NCBI GenBank assembly: GCA_963677215.1
Contig: OY781919.1
Span: 1,364,001-1,428,000 of the forward strand
Direction of reading: 5' to 3'
DNA from: G963676795 sp963677215
Lineage (GTDB): Bacteria > Desulfobacterota > Desulfuromonadia > Desulfuromonadales > Geopsychrobacteraceae
DNA length: 64,000 bases
Below the pieces are notes generated by a model. The model saw only the letters and a program-made list of their open reading frames with translations. It did not search any database and was not told the DNA's origin. Of this stretch, positions 55,988-64,000 are shown piece by piece (within the stretch, counting starts at the first letter, position 1; each line of letters starts with the position of its first letter). The position numbers and the translations under genes are program-made.

Positions 55988-56914
55988 TTAGCCGACCCAG
56001 CTGAGAAAGCGGCGATAGAGTCGCCACCAGTGTCTGACGACAAAGATACCGGCGATGATGCCAACCGGCAGAAGCAGTGCCCAAGCCAGGCTGACGTCGA
56101 GGAACAATGCCCGCAAGCCGAACAAGGCAAAGATGATGCAGGCTGAAACGGCGACACTCAAGAGTCCGAGTTTCAGTTCCCAGTATTTTGGCGGAATCTC
56201 CCCCTGTTTTCCCGAGCGCAACAGCCGGCGCTGCTGCGGTACCTTGAGCACCCAGAAGTAACAGATGTGAATCAGCAACCAGCCGATCAGCATGCCGAGC
56301 AGGCCATCGCTGATCCAGTGGTTCAGGCTCATCGGCCGGGCCAGCGCCATCCCCCCGGCATTGAGCAGGGCCAGAATGCCGACAATTACCCCGGCGATTC
56401 TTATTTTGAGGCTGTTTTCCCGGTTGCCGGCCAGCATGTAAGCGAGCAGCAGTGGCAGCAGCGCGGCAAGAGTATGGCCGCTCGGGAAACTGCCGCGATA
56501 GATCCCTTCGGAGATGAAATGCGGACCGGTGGTGAACCAGTCGCTGTAAGCCAGGTGGCTTTTGAGAACTTCCTTGGGGCGCGCCCGGCCGACCACCCAC
56601 TTGACGGTGTGGACAAAGCAGAGGGCGCTGATCAGGCCGGCGAAGATGCCGAAACCGAGTTCTGCCCGCCAGCGCGCCAGCTGTTCTTTGGTGGCACTGA
56701 AGAGATAGAGCACCAGGCAGATCAGCATGCCGATAATCGAGACATCTCCGGCCCCGGGCAGATCGCCTTCAAAGAGGGTGCGGCTGTAGAAATCCTCAAA
56801 CTGCGGCCAGGTGTTCTGCTTCAGGTAGAGAGTCACATCATAATCGACATGATGGATCGTCACGGCTGCAGTGCAGAACAGAATCAGGATAAGGGCCAGG
56901 AGCAGGTACTTCAT
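55988..56914 (-). CDS. PAP2-family membrane phosphatase (LpxE/LpxF-like)
   Basis: 308 aa. Complete PAP2 motifs: KWVVGRARPKE, GSFPSGHTLAAL and ARPMSLNHWISD with catalytic His. Eight or so membrane helices, the last two beyond the PAP2 core (SVAVSACIIFALFGLRALF, WALLLPVGIIAGIFVV). The acidic residues of the active site face the periplasm. Likely substrates are lipid A phosphates or polyprenyl diphosphate. With the ArnT-like and GtrA genes it makes an envelope-modification cluster. Confidence 0.88.
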   Translation of the reverse strand: MKYLLLALILILFCTAAVTIHHVDYDVTLYLKQNTWPQFEDFYSRTLFEGDLPGAGDVSIIGMLICLVLYLFSATKEQLARWRAELGFGIFAGLISALCFVHTVKWVVGRARPKEVLKSHLAYSDWFTTGPHFISEGIYRGSFPSGHTLAALLPLLLAYMLAGNRENSLKIRIAGVIVGILALLNAGGMALARPMSLNHWISDGLLGMLIGWLLIHICYFWVLKVPQQRRLLRSGKQGEIPPKYWELKLGLLSVAVSACIIFALFGLRALFLDVSLAWALLLPVGIIAGIFVVRHWWRLYRRFLSWVG

Positions 56915-56947
56915 AGCTGTGTGTCTCTTTTGAATATCAGCAGGGTG

Positions 56948-57223
56948 TCAGGGTAAAACTTTATTCCAGCGATCAATAGACACCGAAGCAAACAGGCCGG
57001 CTTTAGCGTAGGGGTCGTTGGCGGCTATCGCCTCGACTTCGGCCTTGTCGGCGACGTCAAAGATGACGATCGAGCCGCACATCTCCTCTTTTTCGTTGAG
57101 AATACCACCGGCGGCGAACAGCTTGTCGCCGAGACCTTTGAGGAATTCAACGTGGGCCGGACGGCTTTCCATGCGCACCGGCAGGTGATCGGCTTTATCG
57201 AGACAACGGACGACAAACAGCAT
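56948..57223 (-). CDS. YciI-like protein
   Basis: 91 aa from the ATG at 57223, preceded by AGAAGGAG; longer frames lack a ribosome site. Features: MLFVVRCLDKADHLPVR, RPAHVEFLKG with the conserved His, GSIVIFDVADKAEVEAIAANDPYAKAGLF with the His/Asp pair region. YciI proteins are small ferredoxin-like-fold putative enzymes with no general function. Confidence 0.9.
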   Translation of the reverse strand: MLFVVRCLDKADHLPVRMESRPAHVEFLKGLGDKLFAAGGILNEKEEMCGSIVIFDVADKAEVEAIAANDPYAKAGLFASVSIDRWNKVLP

Positions 57224-57426
57224 ATTAAGTTCTCCTTCTGTGGGAAAATTGAGATCTATTGAATAGCCCAGCACGCGGATTATTCCTAGATTTTTTTCCG
57301 TGCGCAATTTTTTTGCCCTGCCTGCTTCTCGGCAGCACGTACAGAATAGCCTCCCAAGACAACTGAGGCGGCTGCTGGTCATGTCGGAACGAAGCAGGTA
57401 TGATTGACATCTAAAAAGGGGGATCG

Positions 57427-57807
57427 ATGAAAAATTTCATGCTGATTGCATTGCTGACCGCCCTGCTAAGCGGCTGTGCTGGACATTCTATTCCAAGCGA
57501 GGGGCAGAGTTCTTTTGGGCAGACTGGTAAGGCGTCCTATTATGCCGCCAAATTTGAAAACAGAAAAACGGCCAGTGGCGAAATTTATAAGGGGGCGAAG
57601 CTGACTGCTGCACACCGCAGTCTGCCCTTCGGGACCCGGGTCAAGGTTACCAATCTGGCCAACGACAAGACTGTCGTGGTCAGAATCAATGACCGTGGTC
57701 CCTTTGTCAAAGGGCGGATCATTGACCTTTCAAAAACGGCCTTCAGTAGCATTGGCAGGCTCAGCGAGGGACTGCTTAAGGTCCGCATCGAGCTTGTTTC
57801 CGAGTAG
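57427..57807 (+). CDS. rlpA: RlpA-like lipoprotein (double-psi beta-barrel)
   Basis: 126 aa. Lipoprotein signal with lipidated Cys17 (MLIALLTALLSGCAGH), then a double-psi beta-barrel: GKASYYAAKFENRKTASGEI, LTAAHRSLPFGTRVKVTNL and VVRINDRGPFVKGRIIDLSK. RlpA acts on naked peptidoglycan glycan strands at the septum. This copy lacks the SPOR domain of the E. coli protein, so septal targeting is not evident. Confidence 0.92.
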   Translation: MKNFMLIALLTALLSGCAGHSIPSEGQSSFGQTGKASYYAAKFENRKTASGEIYKGAKLTAAHRSLPFGTRVKVTNLANDKTVVVRINDRGPFVKGRIIDLSKTAFSSIGRLSEGLLKVRIELVSE

Positions 57808-57868
57808 CCTCAATCTGGTTTATACGTAAGTTCTGCATAGGGTATCAGCTTTTGTGGGGCTGGTTCAA

Positions 57869-58579
57869 TCAGTCCGTTGCAATCGCTGTTTCCTGGGCCA
57901 TGCACTCGAGGAGCTTCTGCCGGTCAGCCGAAGGCAAGGGTTCAAATGTGACGGTAAACCCCCCGTCGATATGCCTGACGATCCTGCCATCGAACTCAAA
58001 CCAGAACTCCTCGGCTTTTTTGCCCTGAAGAGAGAAACGAACCCTGATGCTCTCGCCTTCTGCGGGGAGTGGTCGGGCGGTCGTTATGGCGCAGCCGCCC
58101 AGCGAAATATCGAACAGCTGGCCCGAGGCTTTCTCGTTGGGCAAGCTGTAGGCGACCGGTTTGTTGCGCAACTTGATGCGGATATAAGAGCGCTTGGATT
58201 CCTTGTCGAGAAATGCTTCAGCTGCAGCCAGGCTTTTGACATGGGTTGCTTCATAGCCCTGTCTGCTCACGGCAAAATTCTGAAACTGAAGATTTATCAG
58301 TTGTTTGTCATCGACAATCCGGACGATGTGGTTGACGCCGTGGGCAATCAGGTATTGCATGATTTTTGTCAGTGTCGAAAGGGCTGAGATATGCCCGTAG
58401 CTTACTTCGGTCAAGTCCAGAATGAGGGAAAAACCCGGCTTGAGATCTGCAACGGCAAAACGGATCTCAGTGAAATAGCCGTCGATATCTTCTTTGGCCA
58501 CATTGCCGATGCATTTGCAGTATAGGCGGTTTTTTTTTATATCAATTCGTACTGTGTTTCTCTTTACCAATGCAGTCAT
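57869..58579 (-). CDS. PilZ domain protein with N-terminal STAS-like domain
   Basis: 236 aa. Residues 1-125 look like a STAS/SpoIIAA fold (FSLILDLTEVSYGHISAL). Residues 128-230 are PilZ: the c-di-GMP-binding R-x3-R is in KRSYIRIKLRN and the D/N-x-S-x2-G motif is DISLGGCAI. It probably reads c-di-GMP, and the STAS-like part would pass the signal to a partner. It is divergent from a large GGDEF protein gene, a possible source of the signal. Confidence 0.82.
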   Translation of the reverse strand: MTALVKRNTVRIDIKKNRLYCKCIGNVAKEDIDGYFTEIRFAVADLKPGFSLILDLTEVSYGHISALSTLTKIMQYLIAHGVNHIVRIVDDKQLINLQFQNFAVSRQGYEATHVKSLAAAEAFLDKESKRSYIRIKLRNKPVAYSLPNEKASGQLFDISLGGCAITTARPLPAEGESIRVRFSLQGKKAEEFWFEFDGRIVRHIDGGFTVTFEPLPSADRQKLLECMAQETAIATD

Positions 58580-58781
58580 GATCTCTCGACGCTTCGAGTC
58601 GAAATATAAATTTTATCAATTATACCCCGCGAGTTGATCAGCTCAACCGAATGATGCAGCTGAACCGCTAAAACGTCTTCAAGATCATTTGTGGTAAAGT
58701 TGATAGCGTATAACCGGGCAGGAAAAAGATTGATCTCATTTTTCTTTCCTGTATTCCGAATTGACCTGAGAAGGGCTGCTT

Positions 58782-61607
58782 ATGAAGCCGGGTATGATGA
58801 TTGTCGCACTGCTTGGACTGCTGCTGATGGGGCTGAACTCCCCAACAAGCGTCAATGCGGGCGTCACCGATACGCGGCCGCTGAAGATTCTTTTTATCTC
58901 TTCATTTAGCAAGGATATGCCGGGCCATGCCGCCCTTGAAAAAGGGTTGCAGGAATCCTTGACCCGGAGTCCTGTCAAACATGAGCTCTTTTTTGAATTC
59001 ATGCATGTCCAATACCTGCAATTTTTTGAGGCCCTGTATACCCAACACCAACGCGATGAAAACTTTCAGCGCGCATTTGCCGCATACCTGAAAGAAAAAT
59101 ACCAGTACGTCAAGCCTGATTACATTGTTGCCTGGGCTGGGGAAGCCAATTCTTTTCTCGACCGCTTCCCGGATCTGCTGCCTGGCAGCAAACGGATCTA
59201 TCTGCAAAGGCCTGAACTGCACGATCTGCAAGCGCAGGACCTCTATGTCGCCTTCGATTTAAAAGAGAATTTCAGAAAATGTATCGAAGAATTTCTGGCG
59301 ATTGCCCAGCCTGAACATATTCTGGCTATCGGTTCGGAAAATAACAGTGCGGCAAGAACGAGCCTTGCCGGCTTCCAATCCGTCATCAGGGAGATTCGAC
59401 CGGCTGCCGACGTGGAATACCTGATCGATCAACCGCTGGACTCTCTTGTTGCCAGGCTCGCAACTGAGAACAGGGAAAAGACGGTCGTTTTTTATATCCT
59501 GACCTCCTCTGATGGCAGGGGCAGGCAGATGACACCAGAGTCAGTGGTTTCAACGTTGACGGAAAGTTCGAATATTCCGGTCTACGGTTTATTCGAAAGT
59601 TTTTTGGGGCATGGGGTTGTCGGCGGCTACACGATCAGTCTGGCCATGACGGGTGAAATTCTCGGCGCAGTCCTTATCACCGGGGAATTACAGCAGCAAC
59701 AGGTTCATATTTTTCCGATGCGCTATGCCTTTGATTGGTCCGCCTTCAAGAAGTGGAACATCGATACCGCCCTAATTCCTGAGCAATCGATCATTATCAA
59801 CCGTCCGCCTGTCCTCTTGGCAGAATATCTGCCTCATATCATCGCTGGCGTCATTTTTATTCTTGCTCAGATGGTTTTGATCGGCCTTCTGGTCGTCAAT
59901 CGAAATCGACTCAAAAAGGCGGAAAGCGAACTCAGGCAGCACCGTGATCATCTCGAACATATGGTGGCAGAGCGCACCAGGGAGCTGCAGAACTCCCAGC
60001 AAAAACTGGAGGCCGCAAAAGCCGTTGCCAAGCTTGGTATCTGGGAGCTTGACCTTGTCAATAATCATGTGAGCTGGTCGGATGAACTCTATGATCTGTT
60101 TGAACTGGATAAAGAGACATGTTTCCCTTCCACTGAGGTTTTATATAGAATTGTTCATCCTGCTGACAGGGCGTCAGTAGAATCCGCCTATAGAAACTCC
60201 TTAATCTCCCAGAACAAATTCAAACTGGCCCACAGACTTTTGTTGAAAGATGGGCGTATTATATGGGTTGAAACTCAGTGGGATACTCGGTTTGATGAGG
60301 ATGGCAAGCCTCTTTATTCTCTGGGAACCACTTACGATATAACCCATCAGAAAGAAGCTGAAGAGAAGGTCAATAGTTACCTTGAACTCGCCAGCGATGG
60401 AATCCATATTCTTGATGAAAAAGGCAATGTTTTTGAGTGCAACAAAGCGTTTGCCGACACCCTGGGTTACAGTTACGAAGAGGCCCAGAGGCTGAATGTC
60501 AAAGATTGGGATGTGAATTCTCAGTCGGCAGAAGATCGGCTCCGCAGGGTTCTGATCAAGTCAGAAACCTTTGAAACTATTTACAAAAGAAAGGATGGGA
60601 CGACGTTTGATGTGCTGGTGAGCACGAAAAGAATCAAACTTCAAGGAGTGACGATGCTTTATGCTTCAGTGCGGGATATTACCAAACAGAAGCAAGCTGT
60701 TGAGGAACGTTTGGCCAAGGAGAGACAACTTCAGGCCATTACCGACTCTAGCCTGGACGCGATCATCCTGATGAATCCGCAGGGGGAAATCACTTTCTGG
60801 AACCCGGCGGCTGAACAGATTCTGGGCTATCAGGCCGAAAAAGTCATAGGCAAGAACCTGCATAAACTACTGGCTCCTGAGCGCTATCTTTCCGAACATG
60901 AGGCCGCCTTTCCCCAGTTCGTCAGGGAAGGAACCGGTAATGCCGTTGGAAAAATCATTGAATTACACGCAAAGCATAAAGATGGCCATGAATTCCCAAT
61001 TACTCTTTCTATCTGTGCAATCCAGCAGGAGAATCAGTGGCATGCAGTTGGGACGATCAGGGACATCACACGTCAGAAAGCCGCTGAAGCTGAGCTTGGC
61101 CGTCTGCTTGATGATCTTGTCGAGGCCTCGGTGACAGACAAACTGACCGGGCTGTTCAACCGCAGAAAGCTGGATGAGAGTTTCGAGTATGAGATTCAAC
61201 GGGCCGAACGCTACCAATCGACTTTCTCGGTCATCCTTCTGGATATGGATCATTTCAAAAGCGTAAACGATGAGTATGGGCATCTGGTCGGGGATGAAGT
61301 GCTCCAGGTTTTGGCCACAATTCTGAGTAGTAATATACGCACTGTCGATGTCCTGGGCCGCTGGGGAGGGGAAGAGTTTTTGATTATCTGTCCCCAGGCA
61401 GATTTGGCGAGTGCTGCTATTCTCGCAGAGAAGCTCCGTAATGCTATTGAAGAGCATGACTTCTCGGTAGTTGGCAGTAGAACCTGCAGCTTTGGAGTGG
61501 CAAGTTGGGAGGCCGGTGAAAATATAGATGATGTTGCGGCAAGAGTCGATAAGGCCCTTTATCGTGCCAAGGAACAGGGGCGTAATTGCGTCGTCATGGA
61601 AGAATGA
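58782..61607 (+). CDS. Membrane diguanylate cyclase: periplasmic ABC-substrate-binding-like sensor, three PAS, GGDEF
   Basis: 941 aa. Signal peptide (1-26), then a periplasmic domain (about 33-310) like ABC substrate-binding proteins of the Peripla_BP type (KILFISSFSKDMPGH, VFYILTSSDGRGRQM, YGLFESFLGHGVVGGY). One membrane helix (351-373), a coiled coil (375-412), PAS domains at about 412-525, 530-640 and 650-765, and GGDEF at 785-940 with active GGEEF (862-866) and an RxxD inhibitory site (R853-D856). Predicted to make c-di-GMP in response to a periplasmic ligand and cytoplasmic cues. Confidence 0.92.
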   Translation: MKPGMMIVALLGLLLMGLNSPTSVNAGVTDTRPLKILFISSFSKDMPGHAALEKGLQESLTRSPVKHELFFEFMHVQYLQFFEALYTQHQRDENFQRAFAAYLKEKYQYVKPDYIVAWAGEANSFLDRFPDLLPGSKRIYLQRPELHDLQAQDLYVAFDLKENFRKCIEEFLAIAQPEHILAIGSENNSAARTSLAGFQSVIREIRPAADVEYLIDQPLDSLVARLATENREKTVVFYILTSSDGRGRQMTPESVVSTLTESSNIPVYGLFESFLGHGVVGGYTISLAMTGEILGAVLITGELQQQQVHIFPMRYAFDWSAFKKWNIDTALIPEQSIIINRPPVLLAEYLPHIIAGVIFILAQMVLIGLLVVNRNRLKKAESELRQHRDHLEHMVAERTRELQNSQQKLEAAKAVAKLGIWELDLVNNHVSWSDELYDLFELDKETCFPSTEVLYRIVHPADRASVESAYRNSLISQNKFKLAHRLLLKDGRIIWVETQWDTRFDEDGKPLYSLGTTYDITHQKEAEEKVNSYLELASDGIHILDEKGNVFECNKAFADTLGYSYEEAQRLNVKDWDVNSQSAEDRLRRVLIKSETFETIYKRKDGTTFDVLVSTKRIKLQGVTMLYASVRDITKQKQAVEERLAKERQLQAITDSSLDAIILMNPQGEITFWNPAAEQILGYQAEKVIGKNLHKLLAPERYLSEHEAAFPQFVREGTGNAVGKIIELHAKHKDGHEFPITLSICAIQQENQWHAVGTIRDITRQKAAEAELGRLLDDLVEASVTDKLTGLFNRRKLDESFEYEIQRAERYQSTFSVILLDMDHFKSVNDEYGHLVGDEVLQVLATILSSNIRTVDVLGRWGGEEFLIICPQADLASAAILAEKLRNAIEEHDFSVVGSRTCSFGVASWEAGENIDDVAARVDKALYRAKEQGRNCVVMEE

Positions 61608-61610
61608 ATA

Positions 61611-61649
61611 ACAGAAGCGCCATTCAGATCATCTGAATGGCGCTTCTGT
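61611..61649. terminator. Long perfect hairpin after the GGDEF gene
   Basis: ACAGAAGCGCCATTCAGAT and ATCTGAATGGCGCTTCTGT form a 19-bp perfect inverted repeat with a single base between, 3 bp after the stop. No T-run follows; it is likely a transcript end for the two convergent genes. Confidence 0.7.
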
Positions 61650-61684
61650 CTTAGTGGTAAGGACGTTAGTCACATCATGTGAAT

Positions 61685-61909
61685 CTATAGCAGCATTCTT
61701 GGGGAGCAGATACCGTCAGCGTTTTCCGCGGGTTGGCCGCAGGTATCGCAGATATAATGCATTTCGTCTTTGATTGAGTCGCACATGGCGTTCAGGTCGC
61801 CGTCGAAACCGCACGATCCCGTGTTACTGGTAATTTCGACAGGCTTGCAGAGGTTCGCTTTTTCATCGGTCACAACGCCACAGGTTCCGCACTTATATTT
61901 GTCGCTCAT
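61685..61909 (-). CDS. Small Cys-rich (rubredoxin/zinc-ribbon-like) protein
   Basis: 74 aa with seven or more cysteines: CGTCGVV near the N-terminus, a later NLCKPV, SCGFDG and MHYICDTCGQPAE. Two Cys-x2-Cys knuckles could hold zinc or iron. Strong AAGGAGAATTAAG ribosome site. Small proteins of this type are common in anaerobic deltaproteobacteria; function unknown. Confidence 0.8.
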   Translation of the reverse strand: MSDKYKCGTCGVVTDEKANLCKPVEITSNTGSCGFDGDLNAMCDSIKDEMHYICDTCGQPAENADGICSPRMLL

Positions 61910-62034
61910 CTTAATTCTCCTTGGTTTCGAGGAAAGAAGCTAAATATGACCTCCATTGTCATAAATTGATCTTATAAATTTTGCGGGTCTGTGACAAGGG
62001 GGAATGTGAAAATTATTTTCAGTTGGGAAGCGCT

Positions 62035-62062
62035 CCGGACGGCCTTGACTCTGGCCGTCCGG
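62035..62062. terminator. GC-rich hairpin downstream of the first PLP enzyme gene
   Basis: CCGGACGGCC and GGCCGTCCGG, a perfect 10-bp stem with loop TTGACTCT, 33 bp past the stop of the minus-strand gene. It lacks a T-run; a transcription end or mRNA stabiliser is likely. Confidence 0.55.
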
Positions 62063-62094
62063 GGCGGGTGGTTGATGAGTGGCGGGGAGTCGAC

Positions 62095-63240
62095 CTAGCT
62101 GAGCGCCTGTTGGAAATCCTCCCAGAGATCTTCGATATCTTCAATTCCCGTCGAAATACGTAACAGCCCTTCAGTGATCCCCAGCTTGAGTTTGAAGTCG
62201 GCCGGCATGGCCGCGTGTGACATGCTCCAGCAATGGGTCAGGATGGTTTCAACCCCGCCCAGACTGGGAGCGATGATCGGCAGCCTGATCTGTTTCAGCA
62301 GTGACGGAACCTGATTCTTGTCCTTCAATTCAAAAGAGAGAACCGCCCCGGCTCCGCTGGCCTGGGAAAAATGCAGTTCCTGCTGGGCGAAATCACTGAG
62401 CCCCGGATAGAGAACCCGAGCTACAGACGAATGCTGCTGCAGGCGTTCAGCCAGGATTTGCGCCGACCGCTGGGCCGCATCGAGACGCAGTTTCAAGGTC
62501 TTGAGGCCGCGCGAGAGCAGAAAGCAGTCGAAGGGGGCCAGCACTGCGCCGAAACCGTTATGGAAGCGCCTGAGCCTGACAGCCAGTTCATCATTGTCGG
62601 TGACTACAACGCCTGCCAGCAGATCACTGTGGCCGCCGAGAAACTTGGTGGCACTGTGAATGACGACATCGATGCCCAGTTCGATGGGACGCTGCAGCAG
62701 CGGAGTCATGAAGGTGTTGTCAAGCAGGGTCAGCAGACCGTGCTGTTTGGCCAGGTCGGCAATGCCGCGCAGATCGGAAATCAGAAAAGACGGGTTAGAC
62801 GGTGTTTCAATGAAGACAGCACGGGTCTTTTCTGTCACTGCAGCCTCTATGTGGGCCAGATCGGTCATGTCGACGTAGCTGACCTCGATCCCCTGCTCGG
62901 GGAGGAGCTGGCGCAGATAACGGTAGCTGCCGCCGTAAAGGTCGAGTGGGGCAATCAGGTGATCGCCGCAACGCAGTAGTGACAGGGCCGTGCCGGTCGC
63001 GGCCATGCCGGACGAACAGGCAAAACCGAAGCGCGCGCCTTCGAGCAGGGCGACGGCATCTTCAACCTGCTGGCGGCTCGGATTGCCACTGCGCGCATAG
63101 TCGAACTCTCCGGCTTCGCCTTGCTCATGATGGTAGGTCGAAGCCTGGTAGATCGGTACCGCGGAGGCGCCGGTATGAGGGTCGCGGTCCTGGCGCTGAT
63201 GGACCAGCTGGGTTGCGATTCGGTAGTTGTTCTGTGCCAT
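62095..63240 (-). CDS. Cys/Met metabolism PLP enzyme (cystathionine gamma-lyase/synthase type)
   Basis: 381 aa. Family motifs: ATQLVHQRQDRDPHTGA, PIYQASTYHHE, YARSGNPSRQQVEDAVALLEG, FACSSGMAATGTALSLL, and the PLP lysine in HSATKFLGGHSDLLAGV; C-terminal PSLGGVETILTHCWSMSH and LLRISTGIEDIEDL. Members perform transsulfuration (cystathionine synthase, gamma-lyase, homocysteine desulfhydrase); sequence alone does not decide which. It is 21 bp downstream of a second member, so the two are a tandem transsulfuration pair. Confidence 0.92.
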   Translation of the reverse strand: MAQNNYRIATQLVHQRQDRDPHTGASAVPIYQASTYHHEQGEAGEFDYARSGNPSRQQVEDAVALLEGARFGFACSSGMAATGTALSLLRCGDHLIAPLDLYGGSYRYLRQLLPEQGIEVSYVDMTDLAHIEAAVTEKTRAVFIETPSNPSFLISDLRGIADLAKQHGLLTLLDNTFMTPLLQRPIELGIDVVIHSATKFLGGHSDLLAGVVVTDNDELAVRLRRFHNGFGAVLAPFDCFLLSRGLKTLKLRLDAAQRSAQILAERLQQHSSVARVLYPGLSDFAQQELHFSQASGAGAVLSFELKDKNQVPSLLKQIRLPIIAPSLGGVETILTHCWSMSHAAMPADFKLKLGITEGLLRISTGIEDIEDLWEDFQQALS

Positions 63241-63261
63241 CTGCAGAGTGTCCTTTCTGGA

Positions 63262-64000
63262 TCAGCTTAGGGCCTGAGCAAGGTCGGCGATCAGATCTTC
63301 CGGGTCTTCGAGACCGACCGACAGCCGCAGCAGGGTTTCGTCAATACCGAGCCGGGAGCGTTCTTCGGCCGGGATGTCAGCATGGGTCTGGACCGCCGGC
63401 AGGGTCATCAGGGTTTCGACACCACCGAGGCTCTCGGCAAAACTGATCAGTTCGATCCGGCACAGGACCCGGTTGGCCAACTCCGCGCTGTTGACGCGGA
63501 AAGAGAGCATGCCGCCGAAATTGTCGTTCTGCCGTTTTGCCAGCGTGTGTCCCGGGTGCGTTTCCAGCCCCGGATAATAGACAGCCGTTACCCTGGGGTG
63601 ACTGACCAGCCAATGGGCAATGGCTGCCGCGCTCTGGCAATGACGCTGGACCCTCAGGCTCAATGTCTTCAGCGAGCGGATCAGCAACCAGCAGTCCTGT
63701 GGCGGCAGGATCCCACCGGTTGAATTCTGCAGAAAGTAGAGTTGTTCTCCCAGTTCCTCATCGCGGGTGATCAGGGCCCCGGCGCACAGATCGCTGTGGC
63801 CGCCGAGGTATTTGGTCGCCGAGTGAACGACCACGTCAGCACCAAACTCAAGAGGGCGCTGCAGAATCGGGGTTGAGAAGGTGTTGTCGACAATGAACAG
63901 CAGTTTGTGCCGTTTGCAGAGGTCTCCCAGCGCCCTGAGATCGGAGATCCCCAGTAGCGGATTTCCCGGGGTCTCGATCAGCAGCGCCTTTGTTTCCGGC
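63262..64000 (-). CDS. Second Cys/Met metabolism PLP enzyme, N-terminus beyond the window
   Basis: The C-terminal 245 residues are present and the frame stays open to the right edge. Visible: IETPGNPLLGISDLRALGDL, VDNTFSTPILQRPLEFGAD, the PLP lysine in HSATKYLGGHSDLCAGAL, ILPPQDCWLLIRSLKTLSLR, ESLGGVETLMTLPAVQTHAD and LLRLSVGLEDPEDLI. The LGGVETL and THAD residues resemble cystathionine gamma-synthase/lyase of the CGS group. It differs clearly from its tandem neighbour, so the pair may do opposite or consecutive steps, for example synthase and lyase. Confidence 0.92.
   Translation of the reverse strand, partial: PETKALLIETPGNPLLGISDLRALGDLCKRHKLLFIVDNTFSTPILQRPLEFGADVVVHSATKYLGGHSDLCAGALITRDEELGEQLYFLQNSTGGILPPQDCWLLIRSLKTLSLRVQRHCQSAAAIAHWLVSHPRVTAVYYPGLETHPGHTLAKRQNDNFGGMLSFRVNSAELANRVLCRIELISFAESLGGVETLMTLPAVQTHADIPAEERSRLGIDETLLRLSVGLEDPEDLIADLAQALS

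Noticed and set aside
1..64000. CRISPR arrays, tRNA or rRNA genes
   Set aside because: No regularly spaced short direct repeats, no cloverleaf with a TTCGA-type T arm, and no rRNA-like blocks were noticed on either strand by eye; a tRNAscan or Infernal run would settle this.

Overview
The window looks like chromosome of a Gram-negative anaerobe of the Desulfuromonas/Geobacter/Pelobacter type (Desulfuromonadia). This is inferred from gene content: a complete six-gene rnf operon, an ammonium transporter fused to a diguanylate cyclase, several c-di-GMP proteins, a CO-sensor/CowN pair that implies a nitrogenase elsewhere, a sigma54 activator, radical SAM enzymes, and lipid/envelope genes of an outer-membrane organism. 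No rRNA, tRNA or CRISPR array was recognised.

Layout. 1-5.8 kb (minus strand): end of a secreted protein gene, Amt-GGDEF with a structured terminator-bearing leader, an ion channel, a pseudouridine synthase, a cupin, a T4-endonuclease-V-like glycosylase fused to DUF1722, and a DUF924 protein. 5.9-9.6 kb: a zinc-motif membrane protein, a CooA-like CO sensor and cowN with a CooA-type palindrome placed as a class II activator site, then small cupin, YhcH, GNAT and lipoprotein genes. 9.6-17.0 kb: a sedentary chromosomal integron. intI reads rightward at 16042-17040, and six cassettes extend leftward from attI, each ending in an attC site. They encode a two-TM coiled-coil protein, a PD-(D/E)xK nuclease-like protein, a YefM/YoeB toxin-antitoxin pair in reverse orientation, a trypsin-like protease interrupted by an IS3-family element, an unknown 290-aa protein, and an isochorismatase-fold protein at a decayed terminal attC. 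17.1-31.8 kb: EVE protein, panE, ferritin-like, ubiB, thiM-thiE and gltB-gltD, interspersed with three copies of a multi-hairpin dispersed repeat. 31.9-38.0 kb: a radical SAM gene and the rnfABCDGE operon. 38.4-46.4 kb: LysE exporter, thioesterase, GGCT, Mut7-C RNase, pirin, RlmI-type methyltransferase, RhlE helicase and a second radical SAM protein. 46.6-51.3 kb: a sensorless sigma54 activator divergent from a TauE/SafE exporter with a sigma54-like promoter, then a MOSC, moeA, mobA molybdenum cofactor set. 51.4-57.8 kb: envelope lipid/glycan genes (two PAP2 phosphatases, ArnT-like GT, GtrA, RlpA). 57.9-64 kb: a PilZ protein, a large periplasmic-sensor/PAS/GGDEF protein, a small Cys-rich protein, and two tandem Cys/Met-metabolism PLP enzymes, the second cut by the window edge.

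How the genes fit together. Amt, GltBD and cooA-cowN point to nitrogen acquisition. CowN should sustain nitrogenase when CO is present, and the adjacent CooA homologue with its operator gives a simple CO-to-CowN switch. Rnf could supply low-potential ferredoxin for that nitrogenase. Three proteins (Amt-GGDEF, PilZ, PAS-GGDEF) make or read c-di-GMP. The integron and its cassettes are the accessory region and the likeliest place for undescribed functions. The multi-hairpin repeat, whose stems covary between copies, is the clearest non-coding signal I could not name.
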